Positions 1 to 8,781 of a stretch of 64,000 nt of DNA are shown one piece after another. The stretch is from Pedomonas sp051304405 (GTDB taxonomy: Bacteria; Pseudomonadota; Alphaproteobacteria; Sphingomonadales; Sphingomonadaceae). Numbering within the stretch: position 1 is the stretch's first letter; each line of letters begins with the position of its first letter. Made by a program: the position numbers and the translations under genes. The notes beneath the pieces were generated by a model. It did not search any database. It had not been told where the DNA came from and worked only from the letters and a program-made list of their open reading frames with translations. The DNA is taken from positions 310,001-374,000 of the forward strand of contig NZ_JBPPGG010000003.1 of NCBI RefSeq assembly GCF_051304405.1, read 5' to 3'.

Positions 1-807
1 GGCGAGGCTGCGGATATAGGCCACTGCGTCGTTGATCGCCTTGCGCTCGCCCGCGCCAAGTCCCTGTTGGCCTTCCTGCCCCCCTTGACCTCCCTGCCCG
101 CCTTGCCCCCCCTGTCCCGGCGCGGGGCGGTCAGGGACGTCCTCGGGACCGGCCCCTCTGCCTCCCTCTCCGCCTCCTCGGGCTCCTCCGCCGCCACCGC
201 CGCCCCCAATCGCCACGGGCGTTGCCGCGCCCACGTTGGTTCCCGGTGCCATCGCCGCCACATGGCAGGCATAGAGGATGAACGTGCCGGCGCTGGCCGC
301 CCGCGCGCCGCTTGGGCTCACGTAGCAGGCGACCGGAATGGGCGAGGCGAGAATATCGCGGATGATGACCCGCATCACCGTGTCGAGCCCGCCCGGTGTA
401 TCCATGCGCAGGATCAGCAGGGCGGCGCGGCGACGCTGCGCTTCCGCCATGCCCTTGGCGAGGTAATCGGAGGTGGCCGGGCCGATTGCCCCGTCGATCT
501 GCAAGACCACCGCTACGGCGTGCTCTGCGATGGCGCGATCGGCTATACCCCCGCCTGTCCCGTCCTCACGTGCCAGGCCGTGCCCCGCGGGCGGCGCGCG
601 CAACGCCGGTGCCGCCTGTCCCTGCTGTCCCTGCTGCCCCTGCTGACCCTGCTGACCCTGCTGACCCTGCTGTCCGCCAGCGGGAACCGGGGAAGCCGCA
701 AACGCAACCAGCATCAGGAGAAACACCGCCCACGCCGCCACAGTGCGCAGGCGGCGCCACACGCGCTGCCCACAATCACTGCGACGTCTTTCGGGCCACA
801 CCCGCAA
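1..807 (-). CDS. NfeD-family membrane serine protease, N-terminal part (gene runs off the left edge)
   Basis: Reading the minus strand from a TTG at 807 (an in-frame GTG lies at 801; AGGAGG sits 7 bases before the TTG) gives 269 open codons to the window edge. An N-terminal hydrophobic segment is followed by a (GQQ)n run, then a ClpP-like core with LQIDGAIGPAT, the MDTPGGLDTV motif and SGARAASAGTFI. The Ser of the last motif matches the nucleophile of NfeD 1510-N proteases, which cleave membrane proteins such as stomatin partners. After VGAATPVAIG comes a long Gly-rich insert and a (GGQ)n stretch, then NDAVAYIRSLA, typical of the family. Seen: motifs and low-complexity inserts. Inferred: envelope quality-control role. 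The membrane domain and C-terminal OB-like domain lie outside the window. Confidence 0.85.
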   Translation of the reverse strand, partial: MRVWPERRRSDCGQRVWRRLRTVAAWAVFLLMLVAFAASPVPAGGQQGQQGQQGQQGQQGQQGQAAPALRAPPAGHGLAREDGTGGGIADRAIAEHAVAVVLQIDGAIGPATSDYLAKGMAEAQRRRAALLILRMDTPGGLDTVMRVIIRDILASPIPVACYVSPSGARAASAGTFILYACHVAAMAPGTNVGAATPVAIGGGGGGGGARGGGEGGRGAGPEDVPDRPAPGQGGQGGQGGQGGQEGQQGLGAGERKAINDAVAYIRSLA

Positions 808-1209
808 GGCTCTTCCTCCTGCAACCGGCACCAACTGGGGGCACGCCCCTTGGGGAAAAAGCGAGGACTTGTCCGGAACCAGGTCATGCTCCCTGTTTCC
901 CCTGCTCCCTGTTTCCGCCCTCATACGAACGGCAGCCATTCCCACCTGTTCCCGCGCAGAGCCGATCCGCGAGCAAACGTCCCCAACAAGCACGGTGACG
1001 ATCCGATCGGGTTGCCGGACCTTGACCTCCCTGAATTTTCTTTCCCTGATTTCGTATTTCGTGACCTTGCGCCGCTGAGTGCCCGCCCCGAGGCAGACAG
1101 GCGAAAACGATACAGCGGTTACGGCACAGCGGTTACGGCGAGGGTTGAAAAAGACGTTTTGCGGGGTCCATCCCATACAAATCAGGACGAGAATACACTT
1201 GATAAAAAT

Positions 1210-1274
1210 CGCCCTTTCAGGGCGAAGAAATTCAGGGCAAAGAAATTGAGGCCCGCCCAGCGCCAGAGCGGGCC
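1210..1274. other. Two adjacent short hairpins
   Basis: CGCCCT/AGGGCG (1210-1224, loop TTC) and GGCCCGC/GCGGGCC (1250-1274, 11-base loop) lie 25 bases apart. Between them the sequence has two similar words, GAAATTCAGGGC and GAAATTGAGGCC. They could be a terminator pair or part of a small structured RNA; neither has a convincing T-run. Confidence 0.35.
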
Positions 1275-1485
1275 TCCAGGTAAGACCAGCATTGCGTTTT
1301 CCGCTTTTTGGGGATCTTCCACCGCGCCCAAGATTGGGCGCGCCCCGCTGGTCTTTTTGTCTCGTCGTGCCGTACCGTGTCCGGCGTTACGGCGTCTTCC
1401 GGTGTGACGACTGCCGTCGTTTCTTTTCCCGGCGTCGTTCCTTTATCCGGCGTTGTTCCGTGCCTCCGGCATTGGTACGGCTGTA

Positions 1486-1529
1486 GTGGTACAAGACGTG
1501 GTGGTACGAGATGGGTGGTACGAGCAGTG
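1486..1529. repeat. Three tandem imperfect 14-15 bp repeats (GTGGTACRAG)
   Basis: Units begin at 1486, 1501 and 1515, each starting GTGGTAC followed by AAG or GAG. Unit lengths are 15, 14 and 15 bases. The function is unknown. Confidence 0.7.
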
Positions 1530-1576
1530 GCCGGGAACCTGTGCTATCCGCGCCGGCTTCCTTCGGCCTTTTTCTG

Positions 1577-1663
1577 TCACTTCACTTTTTTATCACTTAA
1601 CGTTTTGTGCCACTTCACTCTGTGAGTCACTTCACTTTGTGAGTCACTTACCGAGTATCACTT
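1577..1663. repeat. Array of CACTT words (AAGTG on the minus strand)
   Basis: CACTT starts at 1578, 1583, 1594, 1611, 1628, 1633, 1645 and 1659, with a CACTC variant at 1616. The pair form CACTTCACTY occurs three times and GTGAGTCACTT twice. Spacing is irregular, about 5 and 11-17 bases. It lies beyond the 3' end of the short membrane protein gene and far upstream of the nfeD-like gene. It could be a cluster of protein-binding sites; no function can be assigned. Confidence 0.7.
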
Positions 1664-1791
1664 ATCCCCTCTACTTTCGCATGCCCCTTGCGGCCCTTCG
1701 GGCATCCATGAAATCCGGAGGCCGGGTGGCAGGCTTTTTTCAAGAGACCCCGTCTTCATCCCCTTGACTGGTCTCTGCTGAAAGAGACGGA

Positions 1792-2106
1792 TCACAGGCC
1801 GTTTTGTCCGAATATTTTTTCACAATACGTAAAATCTTTTTTCCCGGCACAAAAAGGCGCGCCCCCCGGCGAAACCAGCGCGCCCAGGGTGGCGCAGACG
1901 ATCGCCATTGAGCCGAGAGTTGACGATGACGAGCGCGCCGCCTTCCGGCGGGCCGTGCGCCTTTTTTCCCGATAGGTCTCCAGCCGCTCCAGGGCCTCTC
2001 CCACATTGGCGGAGAGGTCAGGCCAGCTTGCCAGTTCGGACAGCCCCTCCCAGATCGAAAGTGTCAGCGGATCGGGCTTGCGCCCCTTGTTCACGCGTCT
2101 TGCCAT
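1792..2106 (-). CDS. Short hypothetical protein with one predicted membrane segment, behind the ECF sigma gene
   Basis: The product is 104 residues, with AAAGGGGG just ahead of the ATG. The first ~65 residues are charged and look helical (WEGLSELASWPDLSANVGEA, then RREKRRTARRKAARS-like basic stretch). They are followed by a hydrophobic stretch, LGSMAIVCATLGALV, and a short tail ending FGQNGL. It lies 71 bases after the sigma factor gene on the same strand, the position usually held by a FecR-like anti-sigma factor. The cytoplasmic helix plus single membrane span is compatible with a reduced anti-sigma factor, but no FecR domain follows, so this is only inference. It could be a truncated fecR remnant. 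Confidence 0.55.
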   Translation of the reverse strand: MARRVNKGRKPDPLTLSIWEGLSELASWPDLSANVGEALERLETYREKRRTARRKAARSSSSTLGSMAIVCATLGALVSPGGAPFCAGKKDFTYCEKIFGQNGL

Positions 2107-2177
2107 GGTGCCCCCTTTGGTTTTCTGCCCCCAACCTCATGCCACTCGCCGGTGCGGGCCGCCCCACCCGCGCCCCT

Positions 2178-2765
2178 TCACACATCAAGGTAAGGCTGGA
2201 CGGCGCGTGCCAGGCGTTCCAGAACCTGACTGAGTTGCGTGTGCACGGTGGAGCGCGGCAGCCTGTATTGCTCCGCCAGCTCCCGATACGTGGCATCACC
2301 GAACCGATATTGCAGGAACATCTCGAGCGTCCTTGGCGGCGTGCGGGCCAGCTCGCTGGCAATCGCCTGCCACGCCTCGCGCCCGATCGCGATCCGCTCG
2401 GGCGACGCCGCTTCGTCCGGCACCGCACGCAGATCCTCCTCCGCCACAAATTCCAGAACACAGGGCGCGCGGTAGCGGTCGAACACCAGATTCCGCACCG
2501 TGGATCGCAGGAAGGCCGCGATATTGCCGATCGCGCCCTTCTGCGCGTCCCGGCTGTAGAGGCGGAGGAGCGCGTCCTGCACAATGTCTTCCATATCCTG
2601 CCGCGAAAGGCGGAACCGGCCATGGCGGCGTACCTCCGCCGCCGCCGCCCGCATGACGACGCCGGTGTCGATAGACTGATCCCCGGAGACAGGCGGACAT
2701 GGCGGCTCCGCCATCGGTGCGCGAGTCTCCCCGGACCAATCGATCTGTTTGAAATTGAAGGTCAT
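2178..2765 (-). CDS. ECF-family RNA polymerase sigma factor (FecI-like)
   Basis: The product is 195 residues, starting MTFNFKQ. Region 2 reads LSRQDMEDIVQDALLRLYSR and AFLRSTVRNLVFDRYRA (residues ~55-105). Region 4 reads LEMFLQYRFGDATYRELAEQ and LPRSTVHTQLSQVLERLARA, a helix-turn-helix for -35 recognition. These are the two domains of group 4 (ECF) sigma factors. FecI-type factors usually pair with FecR and a TonB-dependent receptor for surface signalling. Here neither partner is adjacent: downstream lies only a 104-residue membrane protein and upstream a TetR gene. The ATG was chosen because residues before it look unlike coding sequence. Confidence 0.9.
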   Translation of the reverse strand: MTFNFKQIDWSGETRAPMAEPPCPPVSGDQSIDTGVVMRAAAAEVRRHGRFRLSRQDMEDIVQDALLRLYSRDAQKGAIGNIAAFLRSTVRNLVFDRYRAPCVLEFVAEEDLRAVPDEAASPERIAIGREAWQAIASELARTPPRTLEMFLQYRFGDATYRELAEQYRLPRSTVHTQLSQVLERLARAVQPYLDV

Positions 2766-3188
2766 TGGCGCCCCGTCGCTCGGATTTCTGGAAATGTCCG
2801 CCTGCCCTCGCCTCGGCTCCCGGGATGTCAGGCTCCCGGAGGGGATCTGGCGTGCGCGGCGCAACAGCGCTCCCGCCCGGCCGCTTCCCAGGGATCGAGG
2901 CAGGCCTGCCAGACGGCTTATTTCGTCCCGAATTTCCCTCCTTGCTTCGCGGCAAGAGTCTCGGCCCCGGCCCCGTCAGAGGCCGGCCCGAAAATGTCTC
3001 CAAGGCAGGGAGAAAATATCCACCGGAAGATGCCAGGCATAAAACCCCAGGTGATCTTATTGAGTGCGGAACTCTTGCTTTTTTTGACCGCGACGGGGCT
3101 TCACAACAGGTGGCCGGGCCGCCTTGTCAGACACGACGCCCTGACGGAAAAAAGCAGCCCGGCCATTGTCCAGTGCGGCGGTCCACCC
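2766..3188. other. Intergenic region between TetR and ECF sigma genes
   Basis: 423 bases with no supported gene. It must hold the promoter of the sigma factor gene and the 3' end of the TetR unit. No strong terminator or operator was recognised. Confidence 0.5.
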
Positions 3189-4004
3189 CTAGGCCAGGGC
3201 CTGCTCGGGAAGACCGGCCTCCGGAAGGCCGGCAAGGTGGGCAACCGGCAGTTCGATCACGGCGTGACGAGGCGCTTCAGCGGGCCATGGTGCCACGTCC
3301 ACACCCTCCTCCTCGCCGTGCGGCCCGCCCTGGATGATGCTGGCGGCCATGGCCACGGTCTCCCGCACCAGGTTTTCCTTTATCTCCATCAGGTTGTGAC
3401 AGCCGAGCGCCACCATGCAGCTGCGGTCGAGATGACTTGAGACCGTCAGCAGAAACAGACAGGCATTGCCGACCCGGAGACGCAGCACGGCCGGCTCCGT
3501 CTCCGCACAGTAGGGCGCAATGGCGTCGTAAATGGCATTCAGCCGCGCACTGAGGAAGGCCGTCGCCGCCGCCGACGTCTCCGGGTCGTCATCCATCGCC
3601 AGGCGGCTGAGGAATTTCACGACCGTATTGCCCCATTGGGAAGCCCGCTTCAGATCATCCAGCCCCAGGATGAAGGCATGAAGAATCTGGAAAATACCGG
3701 CACGCTGGGCGTAGGCTGGCACGTCCACGGCCCAATGCCGGTCGATCATCTGGAGAATGGCCGTCAGCAGTCCTCCGCGGCTCTTGAAGTGATAGTGCAC
3801 GGCGCTGATGTTGTGGCATTCGGCCCGTTCCACCACTTCCCGTAGTGGAACATTCGAGAACCCGCGCTGCGCACTGAGTGCAATCGCGGCCAGAATCAGC
3901 CGCTCCTTGGTCGAGCCTCCCCGCTCTCTTCTGACCCGGACTCGGGTCTTTTCCCTTTTCTTTGCTTTGGTCCCATTCGGCTCAGACACATCGCACGAGG
4001 CCAT
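3189..4004 (-). CDS. TetR/AcrR-family transcriptional regulator
   Basis: The product is 271 residues from an ATG preceded by AAAGGA. A basic N-terminal extension (KKREKTRVRVRRERGG) leads into the TetR DNA-binding domain: STKERLILAAIALSAQRGF, then VPLREVVERAECHNISAVHY and HFKSRGGLLTAIL (residues ~32-80). The helix-turn-helix ends with the usual YHYF-like motif, here VHYHFKSR. The C-terminal ligand domain is not close to a subfamily I can name. No clear divergent target gene is present; the 790-base AT-rich region upstream may carry its own operator. The long Arg/Lys-rich N-terminus is somewhat unusual. Confidence 0.85.
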   Translation of the reverse strand: MASCDVSEPNGTKAKKREKTRVRVRRERGGSTKERLILAAIALSAQRGFSNVPLREVVERAECHNISAVHYHFKSRGGLLTAILQMIDRHWAVDVPAYAQRAGIFQILHAFILGLDDLKRASQWGNTVVKFLSRLAMDDDPETSAAATAFLSARLNAIYDAIAPYCAETEPAVLRLRVGNACLFLLTVSSHLDRSCMVALGCHNLMEIKENLVRETVAMAASIIQGGPHGEEEGVDVAPWPAEAPRHAVIELPVAHLAGLPEAGLPEQALA

Positions 4005-4797
4005 CGGACAGTCCTTTCTCGCCTGCTGGTTCTCACGTGACGACCGGCGCAACAGCACTGGCGCGGCGCAGCGGCCGTCCGTGATGTCCACAAGTCAGTT
4101 GAATGTGATGAACTTCTGGAAACGCCGACTCATCGCGGCGCCTGGGGTCCCCGCTTGAAGTCGGGACCATCGGAGAGATCAGGGCAGAACGCATATACCG
4201 TCACGGCCCGATCGCCCCACGGCGCGACGCATATCGCAACAGAACGACACCCTGTCCCCAGAAGTGGCGCTGGCGTGATAATGTCATTGATGAATATCGG
4301 ACGCAACTCTCTACAATAATTTTTTGATCTAATATATTCGCCTAAAAATCATCTAATTTTATTAATTTAGCCAGATCTCCGGTGCGGCATTTCTTTTTGA
4401 TTTTTCCAACAATAAATGTTTACGAATCGCTCCTTTATACCACTATTAGATGGATAATCTCCCCAATATTACAATATTTGGGCACTACATCTGCAAAACC
4501 CGATGTACACCGGGACCGCGATTTCTTCTCTCCGTGGGCCACGATGGGCTCACAGCCTTCCGCCCTTTATCGGCACGATGCGGAGACAAGGCGGCACGGT
4601 TGAATTCACACGCCGCCCTGGCGCCTTTTTTCTGCGCGCCCCGGGGCCGGATGCGGCATCGCCGCACGTCCGGACCAAGCCGCAGCCATCCCCTTCGACC
4701 AGAAGGCCCCCCGATATTTTTCGTCGATATTGCGGACTGCGCACATCGGCGCGCTGGCACAAAGACCAGGGGAAGACGCGCCCGCCTCCCGGGGCCT
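4005..4797. other. Intergenic region, partly AT-rich
   Basis: About 790 bases between the TetR start and the 3' end of the pseudokinase gene. Positions ~4290-4500 are markedly AT-rich compared with both neighbours. No open frame resembles a protein family. The tetR promoter should lie at the left end. Confidence 0.5.
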
Positions 4798-7251
4798 TCA
4801 CCGCATGGCGGATTGGCCGGTGCGGCGCTGCGCCCTGGCGGCCATGGCCAACAGGCGGTCGAGCTGATTGTCGATCAGCTGATGCTGCTCGGCGAACTGC
4901 TTGTAGAGGCGTCTGGCGTCTGCTTCCGAGGAAGCGGCGGACAGCCGCTCGCGAATGGCGGCGAGCTTCTGCATGTCGCGGTAGAGCCGATTGACGGTGT
5001 CGCCGCCAACCTGGTCCTCCCCCTTGACGCGAAGAATGCCGCCGTGCGCTGCGAGCAGGTCCTGCAATTCGGCATAGCGGCGGTAATCCCGCGCGAGGCG
5101 GGAGTCGGCCCGGCTGAGCAGACGCAGCACCTCCGGCGCAGGCGCATTGCGATGGCTCGCCACCGCCGGCCGGTCCGTGCCCTCCAGCAGGCTGCGGAGG
5201 CCCTTCTCCGTCTCCGTCACCTCAAGCAGTGCTGCCTGTAATTGCGGGCCGCGCAGGTCGGGCGTCCCGAGCACGATGCGCTCCAGCCCTGCCAGCCGCC
5301 GGTTCGCCTCCCTGACCTTCTGCAACGCCTCGACGCGCCGCTCGCCGGTCAGGACAACGCCTTCGCTCTCCCGCCCGCTGGCGGCCCGCTCCACCGCCGC
5401 CGCCGTGCGACGGGCCGCCGCGAGCGCCGCACGGAAGTCCCTGCGCTCCCGCGCCTGGTCGCTGATCGCGTCGTTGCGCTCGGCGGCGTGCGCCTGCCCC
5501 GTCCGCAACGCCTCCCGGATCGTCGCCGCCTGGGACTGCACCTCGCCGAAGGCCGCCGAGATCGCGGCGAGCTGCCGGCTGGCGGCAATGGGGTTGGTCG
5601 GGGCCTCGGCGTTGGCGGCCGCCTTCAGCCGTTCCGAGGCACCCGCCAGAAGGTCGTAGGCCGTGGTGGCCGTGCTCTTGAGCAGGGTTGACTCGCTCCG
5701 GCCGTCCTTCGCCAGAATTTTTGTCAAAGCCCGGTAGTTTGCATCCGCATTGACGCGCAGCCGTTCGGCGGTCTCCACATATCCGGCAACGCTCGTCTCC
5801 CACGCTTCCCGGAGGGAGGCGCGCACGGCATTGCCCTGCTGCTCCAGCACGGACAGGAAGGAGGGCGCGACCGCTCTGCGCTGCGCCACGTCTGGCGCGG
5901 CGTAGAGCGCTTGCATCTCGGCGATGGCCCGCGCCACCTTCTCCGAGATCCGGCGCAAGGCCTCCTGCTGCTGCTCCGGCCACTCCAGCGCTTCGGCCTC
6001 CCGCACCTGCGCGTCGATGTGTTTTTGCGTATCGTGGGCCATGGCCAGCTCATGATCCAGCAGTAGCAGCGGCGCGGAGAGGGCCTGGCCGTCGGCGTTG
6101 CTCTCCGTTTGCAGGATGCGGCCGGGCGGCATGGCGACGCCCGTTGCCTCGGCCTTGTCCGGCAGGAACGTGCGGGCCTGGGACAGCGCCAGCAGGATTC
6201 CGCCCGCCATGGCCACGCCCCCGAGGCACGGCAGGATCATCGGCCCGGAGAGACGGGCCAGCAACCAGCGGGGGCGCGAGGGGAAGGACAGGCCCGCCGG
6301 CTCCGGCCCATCGGCGAGCAAACCGGTCGCCGGCGGCAGCACGCCCGGCGCAACCAGCATGCGCCCCGGCCGCGGCGCTTGCAGCAGCGGCTCGCCATTG
6401 TCCGGCCAGGCGGCGCACCATGCGCGGATCGTCTGGGGACGCTCCGACGGCACGCACGACAGGGCCGCGATGACGGCCTCCCGAAACACCGGGCTGTAGT
6501 CGCCCGCGCAGTCTGGCGGGAAATCCACGTCCCCGAGCTGCGAGACCGCCTCCGGCGGCGGCGCGCCCGTCATGCAATGGTAGAGAACGGCGGCGAGGGC
6601 GTAGATGTCGCTCCAGGGCCCGGGCGCCGCCACCGGCACCAGCAGTTCGATCGGGCTGTAGGCGCTATTGGCTTCGTCGTTCCATTTGCCGGAGGCAAAG
6701 CCCCCGGCAAACCCGGTGAGCAGCAGGCCATGCTCCTGACGCACGATCGCGCCCGGGTGGATACGCAGGTGGCAGATGCCCGCCGTGTGCAACTGGTGCA
6801 GCGCCATGGCCATCGGCCGGAACAGCGCGATGAGACTTTCCTCCGGGAACCGGGCGCCCGACGCCAGTTCAGCCGAAAGCGGCACGCCGTCATACCGCTC
6901 CATCACCATGTAGGCGGCGGCGCCCCGGGCGAACACGGTCTGCACCCGGGGCAGATGGTCTGTCGCCCGGGACGCCCAGAGCCCGGCCAGTGCCGCACCC
7001 TGCATGAGGAAGGTCTCGCGCCCCGCAGCGAAATCCTCCGCCGCGCCGCTGCGGGGGATGACGGCGCCGTCCGCCTGCCGCATGGCGAGGCTGGCGGGGA
7101 AGTATTCCTGCAAAAACGCCCCCTCCCCGGTTTGCAGATGCCGGGCCGCGTAGAGAACGGCGTCTTCGCTCATGCCGAGAACGCCCTCCACCTGCCAGTC
7201 GCGCACGATGGCACCGTCAGGCAAGGTCCGGGCGCAAACAGCCAGAGTCAT
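4798..7251 (-). CDS. Large membrane protein with degenerate Ser/Thr kinase domain (probable pseudokinase) and coiled-coil C-terminus
   Basis: The product is 817 residues from an ATG preceded by GGGGGAT. Residues ~15-290 follow the Ser/Thr kinase fold: a glycine-loop-like start (WQVEGVLGMSEDAVLYAAR), GAFLQEYFPASLAMR where this family usually has IKEYFP, a hinge AAYMVMERYDG, the catalytic-loop position HLRIHPGAIV in place of HRDxKPxN, and LLLTGFAG in place of DFG. A later SDIYALAAVLYHCMTGAPPP matches subdomains IX-X. The ATP-binding Lys, catalytic Asp and metal-binding Asp all appear replaced, so it probably does not phosphorylate. A membrane span, GPMILPCLGGVAMAGGILLA (~residues 350-370), precedes ~450 Ala/Arg/Glu-rich, coiled-coil-like residues. 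It could be a scaffold; its partners are unknown. Confidence 0.8.
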   Translation of the reverse strand: MTLAVCARTLPDGAIVRDWQVEGVLGMSEDAVLYAARHLQTGEGAFLQEYFPASLAMRQADGAVIPRSGAAEDFAAGRETFLMQGAALAGLWASRATDHLPRVQTVFARGAAAYMVMERYDGVPLSAELASGARFPEESLIALFRPMAMALHQLHTAGICHLRIHPGAIVRQEHGLLLTGFAGGFASGKWNDEANSAYSPIELLVPVAAPGPWSDIYALAAVLYHCMTGAPPPEAVSQLGDVDFPPDCAGDYSPVFREAVIAALSCVPSERPQTIRAWCAAWPDNGEPLLQAPRPGRMLVAPGVLPPATGLLADGPEPAGLSFPSRPRWLLARLSGPMILPCLGGVAMAGGILLALSQARTFLPDKAEATGVAMPPGRILQTESNADGQALSAPLLLLDHELAMAHDTQKHIDAQVREAEALEWPEQQQEALRRISEKVARAIAEMQALYAAPDVAQRRAVAPSFLSVLEQQGNAVRASLREAWETSVAGYVETAERLRVNADANYRALTKILAKDGRSESTLLKSTATTAYDLLAGASERLKAAANAEAPTNPIAASRQLAAISAAFGEVQSQAATIREALRTGQAHAAERNDAISDQARERRDFRAALAAARRTAAAVERAASGRESEGVVLTGERRVEALQKVREANRRLAGLERIVLGTPDLRGPQLQAALLEVTETEKGLRSLLEGTDRPAVASHRNAPAPEVLRLLSRADSRLARDYRRYAELQDLLAAHGGILRVKGEDQVGGDTVNRLYRDMQKLAAIRERLSAASSEADARRLYKQFAEQHQLIDNQLDRLLAMAARAQRRTGQSAMR

Positions 7252-7415
7252 GGATCCCCCAGAGTTCGTGACAGGTCCGCAAGCATGGCGCCGTAAAGGA
7301 ACGGCCGGAACGATCGCCGGTTGCCTCACCGTCCAAGTCTGGTTTCCGCCCTGCGGCAAGAGAAGCGCTCGTCTGGCCGGTTTTCCGCCATTTTCCCGCG
7401 TCTGCCGGCATAAAT

Positions 7416-8645
7416 TCAATTGCTTGTATTAACCAGTGCTGAATAGACCAGCGTCCGCAACTCCCGGCGAACGGGATAGGTGGAGGAGGGGATGAGCTGG
7501 CTAATGAAGAGGACGATCATGTCCTCCCGGGGATCGATCCAGAAGTAGGTGCTGGCCATACCGCCCCAGAAGAAATCGCCCGCACTGCCCGGCAGCAGTG
7601 TGAGCGCGGGGTTGAGGGTGGTGGCGAAGCCGAGGCCGAAGCCGACGCCCGCATAGGTGGACTCGCTGAACATGGACCGGGACAGGCTGTGGATGTCCTT
7701 GCCCCCCGGCAGATGGTTGGCCGTCATCAGCTCCAGGGTCTTCGGCGCGAGCAGACGCACGCCATCCAGCACGCCGCCTTGCAGCAGCATGCGGCAGAAG
7801 CGCAGGTAGTCATCGGTGGTCGAGACCAGCCCCCCGCCGCCGCTGGCCATGACCGGCGGGGACAGGAAGGGGCTCGCGGCGGGGTCATCCTGCAAGGTGA
7901 AGCCCCCGTCCGCTGTGGCCTGGTAGCAGGCCGCGAGGCGGCCTTCCTCACCCTTCCTCACCGAAAAGCCGGTGTCTTTCATGCCGAGCGGGGTGAGGAT
8001 GCGGTCCTGAATGACGTCCTCGAACGGCTTGTCCGCGATCTTGCCGATCAGATAGCCCAGCACGTCGGTCGAGACCGAATAGTTCCAGGCCGTGCCGGGG
8101 GAGAATTCCAGCGGAAGATCGGCGAGCGCGGTGATCATGTCCTCGAGGCTTCCGCCCGGGGCAATGCCGCCGATACGCCGCGCCCGGTAGGCGGCATCGA
8201 CCGGCGTTCGCTGCTGGAAGCCATAGGTCAGGCCCGAGGTGTGGCGCAGCAGGTCGATCATCTGCATCGGGCGCTCCGGCGGGCGGGTGCGAAAGGCGCC
8301 AGGTCCGCCGCCGTCGTAGACGCCCAGCCCCTCCCATGCGGGAATGAAGCGGTGCACCGGGTCGTCCAGCGCCACCAGCCCCTCCTCCACCAGCATCATG
8401 AAGGCGACGCTCGTGATGGGCTTGGTCATGGAATAGATGCGGAACAGCGTATCCTCGGCCAGAGGCCGGCCGCGCTCCACATCCGCCAGCCCGAGGCGGC
8501 TGCGGTGGACGATCTCCCCATGGCGGTAGATCAGCGTCTCGGCACAGGGCAGCTTGCCGGTCTCGATGTAGCGCGTCTGCAGGAACCGGTCCAAACGCGC
8601 CAGCCGCTCCGTGCAGAATCCCATGCGCCCGACCCGCTGGCTCAT
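7416..8645 (-). CDS. Serine hydrolase of the beta-lactamase class C / penicillin-binding family
   Basis: The product is 409 residues, starting MSQRVGRMGF, with GGGGAAG just upstream. It has the SxxK motif SMTK (residues 72-75), a Y-x-S/N element in WNYSVSTDVLGYL, and a C-terminal FFWGGMAST that replaces the KTG box as in esterase-like members (EstB type). The family comprises class C beta-lactamases, D-aminopeptidases and esterases; the WGG form favours an esterase or peptidase rather than antibiotic resistance. No signal peptide is seen, so it is probably cytoplasmic. It lies just downstream of a divergent promoter region shared with the nuclease gene. Confidence 0.85.
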   Translation of the reverse strand: MSQRVGRMGFCTERLARLDRFLQTRYIETGKLPCAETLIYRHGEIVHRSRLGLADVERGRPLAEDTLFRIYSMTKPITSVAFMMLVEEGLVALDDPVHRFIPAWEGLGVYDGGGPGAFRTRPPERPMQMIDLLRHTSGLTYGFQQRTPVDAAYRARRIGGIAPGGSLEDMITALADLPLEFSPGTAWNYSVSTDVLGYLIGKIADKPFEDVIQDRILTPLGMKDTGFSVRKGEEGRLAACYQATADGGFTLQDDPAASPFLSPPVMASGGGGLVSTTDDYLRFCRMLLQGGVLDGVRLLAPKTLELMTANHLPGGKDIHSLSRSMFSESTYAGVGFGLGFATTLNPALTLLPGSAGDFFWGGMASTYFWIDPREDMIVLFISQLIPSSTYPVRRELRTLVYSALVNTSN

Positions 8646-8781
8646 CGTTCTTCCCCTCGTGACCGCCACACAAAGGCGCGACTTCCTTGCCGCCTACCCA
8701 ACGATCTTATACACCCCCCGCCTGATACACATCCTTTATTGATCTGCGACGGAGTTTGGTACCCTGCGTTGGAAGTCTCTC

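Larger units (their letters stand above)
808..1791. other. Repeat-rich intergenic region of about 1 kb without a recognisable gene
   Basis: No frame here reads like a protein; long frames owe their length to GC-rich composition and low-complexity sequence. The stretch holds two small hairpins (1210-1274), repeated CCGGCGT words near 1380-1460, a three-unit GTGGTAC repeat and an array of CACTT words, listed separately. It separates the nfeD-like gene from the sigma factor unit, so it should contain the nfeD promoter near its left end. Confidence 0.6.

Noticed and set aside
590..690. Short direct repeats suggesting a CRISPR or minisatellite array
   Set aside because: The period is 9 bases and in frame; it encodes the Gln/Gly repeat of the NfeD-like protein, with no spacers.
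67..1407. 446-codon plus-strand open frame
   Set aside because: It is antisense to the NfeD motifs; its length reflects GC-rich and low-complexity sequence, and its translation is Arg/Pro-rich without domains.
7416..8645. Annotation as an antibiotic-resistance class C beta-lactamase
   Set aside because: SxxK and YxS are present but the KTG box is replaced by a WGG form and no signal peptide is visible; an esterase/peptidase-like hydrolase is safer.
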